A stretch of DNA of 64,000 bases, from the NCBI GenBank assembly GCA_022820625.1, contig JAJEFE010000088.1, positions 1-64,000 on the forward strand, given 5' to 3'. The first letter of the stretch is position 1; each line of letters opens with the position of its first letter. The position numbers and the translations under genes are program-made. The stretch is from Gammaproteobacteria bacterium. GTDB lineage: Bacteria > Pseudomonadota > Gammaproteobacteria > Steroidobacterales > Rariloculaceae. The notes below the pieces were generated by a model. It saw only the letters and a list, made by a program, of their open reading frames with translations, ran no database searches and was not told the DNA's origin. Positions 54,587-62,534 of this stretch are shown here, in pieces.

Positions 54587-55759
54587 ATGAAGAAGAAACT
54601 TCTCATCATCGGCGCACTCGCCGCGGCCGCCGCGGCGGCACTGCTGTTGAGCCGCCCGTTGTGGGACGGCAGAACCGAGGAAGTCCAGGTCGCGACCCTG
54701 GCGCCGCGCAGCATCCAGGCGTCGGTGCTGGCGTCCGGGCACCTGGTGCACGAAGAGGAAGTGATGCTGACCACCGAGGTCATCGGCAGGGTCACCGGAA
54801 TATACGTCGAGGAAGGCGACCGCGTGACGGCGGGGCAGTTGTTGCTGCAGATCGACGACGAGATCTACCGTGCGGCGGTCGAGCAGAACGAGGCCACCGT
54901 GCGGATGCAGGAAATCGCCATTCAACGCCAGCAGGTGCGGGCGGACAACCTGCGCACGCAGTGGGAACGTCAACGGGCGCTGCACGAGCGCAACCTCATC
55001 GATGACGACAGTTTCGATGCGGTGACCAACGAATTGAGCGTCGCGGAAATCGACCTGCAGTCGAGCCGCGAATCCCTCTCACAAGCTGAAGCGCAGCTTG
55101 AGCAGGCCGCGGACCGCCTGAGCAAGACGCGCGTCGTCTCGCCGATTGGCGGCACCGTCACCTCGCTGGACATCAAGGTTGGCGAAACGGCCATTTCCAG
55201 CACGACGAACATTCCCGGTTCGAGCCTCATGACCATCGCGAATCCCGACAGCATTCATGCCGAAGTCAACGTCGACGAAGCGGACATCGCCAATGTCGCC
55301 GTCGGCCAGAAGGCGCAGATCTTCGCGATCGCGTACCCCGATCGGCCGATGGAAGGCGTCATCGATTCGATCGCCGTATCCGCCAGGGTCGCCGAAGGCG
55401 CACAGGGTTTGAGCTTTGCAGTCAAGATTCGCCTGGAGAAGACCAACCGCGTGGTGCTGCGGCCCGGCATGAGCTGCCGCGTGGAGATCTACACGGATAT
55501 CAGGGAGGGAATACTCGCCGTTCCCATTCAGGCGATTCTCGTGGACGAAATCCGCAGCGAAAACCGCATCACGTACCACGTCTTCGAATACGAGGACCGG
55601 GCGGCGCGCCAGGTCGAGGTGCAGGTGGGCCTGTCGGACGATACCTGGCAGGCCGTGACCGGCGGACTGAACGAGGGCGACGAGGTCATTGTCGGGCCCG
55701 ACCGCGTACTGCGCAGTCTCGCTGACGGGGACCGCGTGACGACCGCGGCCCCGGAATAG
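54587..55759 (+). CDS. HlyD/MacA-family efflux periplasmic adaptor
   Basis: Barrel-sandwich and coiled-coil pattern (GRVTGIYVEEGDRVTAGQLLLQIDDEIYRAAVEQNEA...VVSPIGGTVTSLDIKVGE). Confidence 0.9.
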   Translation: MKKKLLIIGALAAAAAAALLLSRPLWDGRTEEVQVATLAPRSIQASVLASGHLVHEEEVMLTTEVIGRVTGIYVEEGDRVTAGQLLLQIDDEIYRAAVEQNEATVRMQEIAIQRQQVRADNLRTQWERQRALHERNLIDDDSFDAVTNELSVAEIDLQSSRESLSQAEAQLEQAADRLSKTRVVSPIGGTVTSLDIKVGETAISSTTNIPGSSLMTIANPDSIHAEVNVDEADIANVAVGQKAQIFAIAYPDRPMEGVIDSIAVSARVAEGAQGLSFAVKIRLEKTNRVVLRPGMSCRVEIYTDIREGILAVPIQAILVDEIRSENRITYHVFEYEDRAARQVEVQVGLSDDTWQAVTGGLNEGDEVIVGPDRVLRSLADGDRVTTAAPE

Positions 55760-55767
55760 GCCGTCGC

Positions 55768-57018
55768 TTGGCAGTCACCAGGTTTCCGGTGTGGTTCGCG
55801 GCCACCGAAGCCGTGCGCGCCGCGCTGGGTTCGATCCGGGCACACGGGTTCCGCAGTTTCCTGACCACGCTCGGCATCGTGATCGGCGTTGCGTCGGTCA
55901 TCGGAATGGTGTCGATCATCCAGGGGCTGAGCTTCGCAATCGGCGAGCAACTTCAGGGTCTCGGCAGCAACGGCATCACGGTCCAGTCGTACACACCGGT
56001 GATGCAGCGCCTGCAGGGCCGCCGCGCCCGGCTCACCCAGGAGGACCTGGACCTCATCAGCTACCGCGTGGACGGCATCGACTCGATCACACCGATCATG
56101 TATTCGCAGGGCGGCCAGAGCCGGATACGCCACGGCTCCCGGACCGCCCTCGCCTGGGTGCTCGGGACGACGTACTCCTTTCAGGATATCGGCGGGTATT
56201 TTTCCCGGCATGGCCGGTTCCTGTCCGACAGCGACAACAGAACCCGCCGGCGCGTCGCCGTAGTCGCCGAACAGACGCGCGCGGACCTGGGGTTACCCGA
56301 AAATCCCGTGGGCGAGTTCATACAGGTCAACGGTGAATGGCTCAGGATCATCGGGCTGCCGGAACCCAAGGGCGAGATTCTTGGGCAGCAGCTCGACAAC
56401 CGCGTGATGATTCCATACAGCACGATGGTCAGCATGCTGGGAAATCAGAGATCTCCGGACATCCAGATTCAATTGACGGTCGCCGATCTCAACGAGATGG
56501 ACACGGTGGTCCGGCTGATCGCCCGACTGCTCAGAAATGCGCACGGCCTGCAGCCGGCCGAGCCCGACGACTTCCGGATTCAGACGGCGGAGCAGGTTCG
56601 GGCGACGTTCGATACGATCATCGGCACCATGACGATCGCCATGGGGGGCATCGTCGGCATCTCCCTGCTCGTCGGCGGCATCGGAATCATGAACATCATG
56701 CTCGTGTCGGTGACCGAGCGGACGCGCGAGATCGGCATCTGCAAGGCGATCGGCGCGACGCGACAACACATCCTGCTGCAGTTTCTGTTCGAGGCGCTCT
56801 TCCTGTGCCTGCTCGGCGGCCTGGCCGGGCTGGTCGCCGGCTACGGAATCGGAGCGGTCGCAGCATCGTTCATCCCGGGTTTCCCGGCGGCGCACACACC
56901 TGTGTGGTCCATCGCGCTGGCGCTCGGTTTCTCCGTGGCCGTCGGCATGATATTCGGCATACTGCCGGCCATAAAAGCAGCGAACCTGGACCCGATCGGC
57001 GCACTGCGCTACGAATAG
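55768..57018 (+). CDS. MacB/FtsX-type ABC transporter permease (no ATPase domain)
   Basis: SIRAHGFRSFLTTLGIVIGVASVIGMVSIIQGL...GGIGIMNIMLVSVTERTREIGICKAIGATRQHILLQFLFEAL...PAIKAANLDPIGALRYE. Confidence 0.92.
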   Translation: MAVTRFPVWFAATEAVRAALGSIRAHGFRSFLTTLGIVIGVASVIGMVSIIQGLSFAIGEQLQGLGSNGITVQSYTPVMQRLQGRRARLTQEDLDLISYRVDGIDSITPIMYSQGGQSRIRHGSRTALAWVLGTTYSFQDIGGYFSRHGRFLSDSDNRTRRRVAVVAEQTRADLGLPENPVGEFIQVNGEWLRIIGLPEPKGEILGQQLDNRVMIPYSTMVSMLGNQRSPDIQIQLTVADLNEMDTVVRLIARLLRNAHGLQPAEPDDFRIQTAEQVRATFDTIIGTMTIAMGGIVGISLLVGGIGIMNIMLVSVTERTREIGICKAIGATRQHILLQFLFEALFLCLLGGLAGLVAGYGIGAVAASFIPGFPAAHTPVWSIALALGFSVAVGMIFGILPAIKAANLDPIGALRYE

Positions 57019-57024
57019 CCGGAC

Positions 57025-57498
57025 TCAGTCCTCACGCACCATCGTCACGTGCTCGATGTCCGCCTCCAGGAAGATCCCGCCCACGGCCCGAAACCCGAGC
57101 CGGCCATAGAACTCCTCCAGGTGCGCCTGGGCGTTCATGCGATAACTTGAGTATCCGCGCTCCCGCGCCAATTTCATCAGGAAGCGGGTGATTTCGGCGC
57201 CTATTCCCCGGCCGCGGTACGGCGCACGAACGGCGATGCGTTCCAGCTTGGCGTAATCGGGCAGGCAGCGCAGCCGGCCCGCGGCAACGGGCTCGCCATC
57301 GATTTCGCCCAGGACATGGGTCGCGGTGTCTTCGAATTCGTCATGTTCAATGTCATAGCGTACGCCCTGCTCGCCGCAAAACACGACCCACCGCACCATG
57401 AATGCCTTCAGCCGGTCTTCGGGCGAGCCGGCTACCTTGAGGGAAACGTCCATGGGTCGGAGATTACTTGTGTTGGAAATTACTTGCATGCGATCCAC
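57025..57498 (-). CDS. GNAT family N-acetyltransferase
   Basis: VFCGEQGVRYDIEHDEFEDTATHVLGEIDGEPVAAGRLRCLPDYAKLERIAVRAPYRGRGIGAEITRFLM. Confidence 0.88.
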   Translation of the reverse strand: MDRMQVISNTSNLRPMDVSLKVAGSPEDRLKAFMVRWVVFCGEQGVRYDIEHDEFEDTATHVLGEIDGEPVAAGRLRCLPDYAKLERIAVRAPYRGRGIGAEITRFLMKLARERGYSSYRMNAQAHLEEFYGRLGFRAVGGIFLEADIEHVTMVRED

Positions 57499-57554
57499 CC
57501 TGCCTCATGTACCATAGCGCCGGCACACGTGCCCGGATCCGGAAACAAGTACCG

Positions 57555-59081
57555 ATGAACGATAAATCCAACCAATCACCGGCAACCGGCGATTCCTTCC
57601 AGTCGCTGCAACTGCCGTCCATGAAGCCCGCGAGCCTCATCCGCAAGTTCGGGCCGGGCATGATCCTGATGATGACCGGTATCGGCACCAGCCACCTGGT
57701 GACCGCACCGGTGGCAGGCGGGCGGTACGGCTATGCGCTGCTGTGGTGCATTCCCATTGCCTACATCTTCAAGTACTACGGTTTCGAGATGGCGTTCCGC
57801 TTCACCCACGCCACCGGGCGCAGCATTCTGGACGCCTATTCCACCGCCTGGAAGAAGATCCCGGTGTGGTACGTGCTGATCACCGCGATCATCCAGGCGG
57901 CCGTCGGCCAGGCCGGGCGCCTGGTGGCCAGCGCCGCGGTGGTCTACTACTTTTTCCGGCAGTACCTGGGCTGGGACATTCCGGGACTCGGCGACGACGC
58001 CGAACTCTCGTTCTACGCGCTGCTGCTGGGGATCGTTTCGGTGGCCATCATCCTGGGTGGAAAATACGGGGCGGTGGAACTGGTGACCAAGATCACCGCT
58101 GGCATCCTTATCGTCTGCAGCGTCGGCGTCTACCTGGTCAACCCCGCGCCGGTGGGCGAGTTCGTGCACTTCTTCCAACTGGACACGCCCGAGGGGTCCT
58201 GGCTGATCATCGCCTCCTTCCTGGGGCTGCTGCCCACCGGGATCGACGTTTCGCTCCTGGCTTCGGAGTGGGGCAAGGCCAAGAACACGGGCATGGGCCG
58301 GATCCGGGACGAACTCGAAGCGCAGGGCATGGCCGCGCGCTTCGACACGTTTACCAGCGCCAAGGAAGACCTGGCCGTGGACACCTCGCGGATGCCCGGG
58401 CACGCCCGGGAGTATTGCCGGCGGTGGTTCAAGATCGGCTTGTGGGATTTCCGGGTCGGGCACGTGATCTCCTTCATCCTGGCATGCGTTTTCATGCTGC
58501 TGGCGGCGGTGTGGCTGTTCCCGAGCGAGATCCAGGGCAATGCCGTGATGGGCGAGATCGCCCGAATATTCACCGACAGCGTCGGTCCCGGGATGATGCT
58601 CGTCTTTCTTGCGGGCGCGATGGCGGCCACCTACTCCACCGCCTTCAACTACTTCGATGGCAGGCCCAGGCTCGTCGGCGCCTGCTGCCGGAACCTCTTC
58701 CCGGCCACGGCGGCACTGCCCGGAACGGCCAGGGATGACCTCGGAACCGAGCATCGCACCCGCTGGTACTCCGAGTACAACATCTACCGCCTCACCATGC
58801 TGTTCTCGCTGGTGACCGCGGTGGCGATCATCGCGGGTGTGCCCCGCCCGGTTTTTCTGGTGCTGGTAGCTTCCGCGCTGGCGTATTTCGTCGCGCCGGT
58901 GGTCTTCTTTCTCAACCTGTACTACTGCCTTACGGTCATCCCGAAGGAGGACAAGGTCTTCTATCCGTCGACATTTGCGAAGTGGTTCGGCTGGCTGAGC
59001 CTGGCGGTCTTCACCGGGATGTCGCTGGTGCTGATCTGGCAGCAACTCGTACCCCGGGTAGCCGGCGCATTCGGTGGATAG
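57555..59081 (+). CDS. Nramp-related transporter lacking canonical metal-binding motifs
   Basis: IRKFGPGMILMMTGIGTSHLVTAPVAGGRYGYALLWCIPIAYIFKYYGFEMAFRFTHATGRSI...; multiple TM; Nramp-like layout without DPGN. Confidence 0.75.
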   Translation: MNDKSNQSPATGDSFQSLQLPSMKPASLIRKFGPGMILMMTGIGTSHLVTAPVAGGRYGYALLWCIPIAYIFKYYGFEMAFRFTHATGRSILDAYSTAWKKIPVWYVLITAIIQAAVGQAGRLVASAAVVYYFFRQYLGWDIPGLGDDAELSFYALLLGIVSVAIILGGKYGAVELVTKITAGILIVCSVGVYLVNPAPVGEFVHFFQLDTPEGSWLIIASFLGLLPTGIDVSLLASEWGKAKNTGMGRIRDELEAQGMAARFDTFTSAKEDLAVDTSRMPGHAREYCRRWFKIGLWDFRVGHVISFILACVFMLLAAVWLFPSEIQGNAVMGEIARIFTDSVGPGMMLVFLAGAMAATYSTAFNYFDGRPRLVGACCRNLFPATAALPGTARDDLGTEHRTRWYSEYNIYRLTMLFSLVTAVAIIAGVPRPVFLVLVASALAYFVAPVVFFLNLYYCLTVIPKEDKVFYPSTFAKWFGWLSLAVFTGMSLVLIWQQLVPRVAGAFGG

Positions 59082-59174
59082 GCGCCGGGGACGCCGGCCG
59101 GAGATGGAAAGTGCCAGCCGGTTGTCTTTGGTGAACCACTTGCGGGGAGACCGGACAATCGAGAGCAGGCTCTC

Positions 59175-60419
59175 GTGACGTTCGTTCAGCCTGGCATCGG
59201 TCTGGCGGCGCTGATCGCCCTCGCCTGGTCCCTGAGCCAGGACCGGCGCGTATTTCCGTGGCGGCTCGTCACGGCCGGACTGGCGGTCCAGTTCCTGGCC
59301 GCAGTGATACTGATCCGGATGCCCGGCTCGCAGGTCGCGTTCGTCTGGATAAACAACGGCGTGCTCGCGCTGCAGCGGGCCACCGAGGCGGGAACGTCCC
59401 TGGTATTCGGCTTTCTCGGCGGCGCGCCGCTGCCGTACGAGGAGACCTATCCCGGTGCGACATTCGTGCTGGCGTTCCGGTCGCTTCCGCTGGTGCTGGT
59501 GATCAGCGCGCTCACCGCGTTGCTGTATCACTGGCGCGTGCTGCCCCCCATCGTGCGGGGGTTTGCCTGGGTCCTGTCCAGGGCGCTCCGGATCGGCGGC
59601 GCCGCCAGCTTCGCCACGGCGGCAAACCTGTTCGTGGGCATGGTCGAAGCGCCGCTGCTCGTCAAACCCTACCTGGAGCGCATGAGCCGGGCGGACCTTT
59701 TCGTCGTCATGACCGCGGGACTGGCGACAATCGCGGGCACAGTCTTCGTGCTTTATTCCACTCTGCTGCAGGACATTCTGCCCAATGCGGCCGGGCACCT
59801 GCTGACCGCATCGGTGCTCAGCGCGCCAGCCGCGGTCGTGGTGGCGCGCCTGATGATTCCCGCCGGGGCGAGCGCCGTGCGGGAACGCATCGAGCTCGAG
59901 CGCCGCTACAACAGCGCCATGGACGCCATCGCCGAGGGAACCATCGATGGCCTGCGGCTGCTGGCCTACATCATCGGCTTCGTGCTGGTGCTGGTGGCGC
60001 TGGTGGAACTTGCCAACATCGTATTCGGCCTCCTGCCGGACGTTGGCGGCGCGCCCCTCACGTTGCAGCGCATCCTCGGCTGGGTGCTGGCCCCGGTCGC
60101 CTGGCTCATCGGCGTCCCGTGGGGTGACGCGGCCAGCGCCGGGCAACTGCTCGGCAGCAAGATCGTCCTGACCGAGTTTGTCGCCTATCTGGAGATGAGC
60201 CAACTGGACCCGGGCGAACTCGGCGACCGCAGCCGCCTGATACTGGCCTACGCCCTGTGCGGGTTCGCCAACTTCGGCGGACTCGGCATCATGCTCGGCG
60301 GTCTTGGCGCGCTGGTTCCGTCACGGCGCAAGGATGTCCTCGAGCTCGGCATCAAGTCCCTGGTTGCCGGCAATATCGCCACGCTCATGACCGGCGCGGT
60401 GGCGGCGTTGGTCGCGTAG
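59175..60419 (+). CDS. Concentrative nucleoside transporter (NupC/CNT family)
   Basis: ANLFVGMVEAPLLVKPYLERMSRADLFVVMTAGLATIAGTVFVLY...GSKIVLTEFVAYLEM...YALCGFANFGGLGIMLGGLGALVPSRRKDVLELGIKSLVAGNIATLMTGA; GTG start. Confidence 0.92.
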   Translation: MTFVQPGIGLAALIALAWSLSQDRRVFPWRLVTAGLAVQFLAAVILIRMPGSQVAFVWINNGVLALQRATEAGTSLVFGFLGGAPLPYEETYPGATFVLAFRSLPLVLVISALTALLYHWRVLPPIVRGFAWVLSRALRIGGAASFATAANLFVGMVEAPLLVKPYLERMSRADLFVVMTAGLATIAGTVFVLYSTLLQDILPNAAGHLLTASVLSAPAAVVVARLMIPAGASAVRERIELERRYNSAMDAIAEGTIDGLRLLAYIIGFVLVLVALVELANIVFGLLPDVGGAPLTLQRILGWVLAPVAWLIGVPWGDAASAGQLLGSKIVLTEFVAYLEMSQLDPGELGDRSRLILAYALCGFANFGGLGIMLGGLGALVPSRRKDVLELGIKSLVAGNIATLMTGAVAALVA

Positions 60420-60576
60420 CGCATCTGGACGTGGCCGTTGCGCTGAACACAGCAGTCAAAAGGTGCGAGGCGGAAGCAAACGGCGGAGACGGGTGAACGC
60501 AACTCGGCGTGCCGAATCCACAGCAACCAACCGGACCAAGTCGCCGATACTTGACGGGCAGCTCCGCAGGAAAAAT

Positions 60577-60601
60577 AATACTACTTTGCCATAGTGGTAT
60601 T
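60577..60601. promoter_or_regulatory. Imperfect palindrome, candidate operator of the CopG/VapC module
   Basis: AATACTACTTTGCCATAGTGGTATT, 13 bp upstream of the antitoxin ATG (60615). Confidence 0.5.
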
Positions 60602-60614
60602 ACATGGAAGCGCC

Positions 60615-60854
60615 ATGACAACGGTTTCGCTGAAATTGCCCGATCCTCTTGCCTTGCGGCTGGCCCAGACAGCCAAGCGCCGCAGCACGAGCAAATCCGC
60701 CGTGATCCGGGATGCGCTGGAGGTCTACTTGTCCGGGATTGAGACCCTTCCGCAAGGGTCGGCATTATCGCTCGCCTGCGATGTCCAGGGAATGTTGTCG
60801 GGTCCGGAAGATCTCTCGACCAACAAGAACTACCTGCAAAATTTCGGCCGTTGA
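60615..60854 (+). CDS. Ribbon-helix-helix (CopG-like) antitoxin
   Basis: MTTVSLKLPDPLALRLAQTAKRRSTSKSAVIRDALEVYL; ATGA-type overlap with PIN gene. Confidence 0.85.
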   Translation: MTTVSLKLPDPLALRLAQTAKRRSTSKSAVIRDALEVYLSGIETLPQGSALSLACDVQGMLSGPEDLSTNKNYLQNFGR

Positions 60855-61273
60855 GCCTGATTCTCGACACGGGGCCTCTCGTGGCGTTGCTGAATCGCCG
60901 CGACAGACATCACGGCTGGGCATCGGAACAATGGTCGCATGCCGCCCCACCCTTCCTGACCTGCGAACCGGTCATCGCCGAGGCGTGCTTCCTGGTGCAG
61001 CCGTTCGCCGGCGCGCAGTCGGCCGTGCTCGGCCTGATAACGCGAGGGATTCTGGACCTGTCGTTTCAATTGGCCGATGAATTGAAGGCCGTCTCCCAGC
61101 TGCTGAACAAGTACCGGGACGTCCCGATATCCCTTGCCGATGGCTGCCTGGTGCGTATGGCCGAATTGCACGCCCACGGCGTGATTCTGACATTGGACAG
61201 CGACTTCAGCATCTATCGGAAGAACGGCCGCCAAGTCATTCCCACCATTACTCCCGGTCGCGAGACTCCATAA
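60851..61273 (+). CDS. vapC: PIN-domain toxin (VapC)
   Basis: LILDTGPLVALLNRRDRHHGWASEQW...TCEPVIAEACFLV...VPISLADGCLVRMAELHAHGVILTLDSDFSIYRKNGRQ. Confidence 0.9.
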   Translation: MSLILDTGPLVALLNRRDRHHGWASEQWSHAAPPFLTCEPVIAEACFLVQPFAGAQSAVLGLITRGILDLSFQLADELKAVSQLLNKYRDVPISLADGCLVRMAELHAHGVILTLDSDFSIYRKNGRQVIPTITPGRETP

Positions 61274-61444
61274 CCCCTGCCGCCCGCGCCATCGACTGCA
61301 GCCTGGTAAATGGAACCGGCAACGTCACCGTGATTGTAGGCCGGATCTGCGAGCGCACGCGGATCGATCAGCCGGTCCGACACCGTTTCCTGTGGATTCG
61401 GCCATGCGGTATTGCTATCGTCCGGCTTCACGCAGGTCGATTCG

Positions 61445-62530
61445 ATGCGAATGCAGTTTGAAGCAAGGGAGATTGGTGCGAGTTTGCTTTCGGCGATCCT
61501 CCTGTGCATGGCGGCACCGAACGGTTTCGCCCATCACGCGATTGTGGGAAATTTTGACCCTCAACAGGAGGTTTTCCTCGCCGACGCGGTGCTCACCGAG
61601 TTCAGGTTCGTCAATCCGCACGTCTACCTGTACCTGGACGTAACCGACGACGAGGGCGCCGTGACCCACTGGCGCTGCGAGATGGCGGCCGCCAGCCGGC
61701 TCCGGCGGCGCGGCTGGACGGCCGAGTCGCTGCTGCCGGGCCAGATCATGTCCATTGACGGTTCGCCGGCCTGGCGTGAAGAGAATGTCTGTCATGTCGG
61801 GATGATCATGCTTGAAGACGGTACGACGGTGGCCGAATACGATGGGCGTCCGACGGCGGAGGAGGTTTCGGGCGGCCTTGTTTCCGAGGATGCCGCGCGG
61901 TCTCGGCCGGCCCGGCTCCCCAACGGCCAGCCCAACCTTCGCGGACCGTGGGTCTCGACCCAGGCCTCCCTGAACCCGCCCGAGGTCGAACCGACTCCGG
62001 AGGGTGCCCGGCTCGCCGAAGGCCGCGTCCGGCACTTCGACAGCCCGGCGCTGCGTTGCGAGACGATCAACATCCTCTATGACTGGGCATTCGAGCGGGA
62101 GTCGAACGACATCTACCAGGACGAGGACCGGATCACCCTGCAGTATGGCTATGTGGATCTCGTCAGGACCATCCACCTGAACCGGTCTGAGCACCCGGGG
62201 GACATCGAACCGAGCGTCACCGGCCATTCCATCGGCTGGTGGGAGGACGATACGCTGGTGGTCGACACGATCGGGTTCGCACCGGGCGTGTTCGACCACC
62301 TGGATTGGCCGCGATTTCGCATGCACAGCGACCAGTGGCACGTCGTGGAACGCTTCCGGGTGAGCCGGGACGGGCGGACATTGACTCGCAACTATACCTT
62401 CGAAGATCCCCTGTACATGCAGGGAACGTATTCCGGCCAGGATACGCACTCGCTCACCAACGAACCCTACGTACCCTATGCCTGCGAAGACCTGGGCGGG
62501 CTGAACAACCTGCGACCCGAGGGAGAATAA
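61445..62530 (+). CDS. DUF6152-like secreted protein
   Basis: Signal peptide then AHHAIVGNFDPQQEVFLADAVLTEFRFVNPHVYLYLDVTDDEGAVTHWRCEMAAASRLRRRGW; conserved C-terminal GHSIGWWEDDTLVVDTIGF. Confidence 0.8.
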   Translation: MRMQFEAREIGASLLSAILLCMAAPNGFAHHAIVGNFDPQQEVFLADAVLTEFRFVNPHVYLYLDVTDDEGAVTHWRCEMAAASRLRRRGWTAESLLPGQIMSIDGSPAWREENVCHVGMIMLEDGTTVAEYDGRPTAEEVSGGLVSEDAARSRPARLPNGQPNLRGPWVSTQASLNPPEVEPTPEGARLAEGRVRHFDSPALRCETINILYDWAFERESNDIYQDEDRITLQYGYVDLVRTIHLNRSEHPGDIEPSVTGHSIGWWEDDTLVVDTIGFAPGVFDHLDWPRFRMHSDQWHVVERFRVSRDGRTLTRNYTFEDPLYMQGTYSGQDTHSLTNEPYVPYACEDLGGLNNLRPEGE

Positions 62531-62534
62531 GACC

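Noticed and set aside
57576-60203. 875-aa minus-strand ORF
   Set aside because: Antisense to the Nramp-like and nucleoside transporter genes; low-complexity GHQ/R-rich translation without recognisable motifs.
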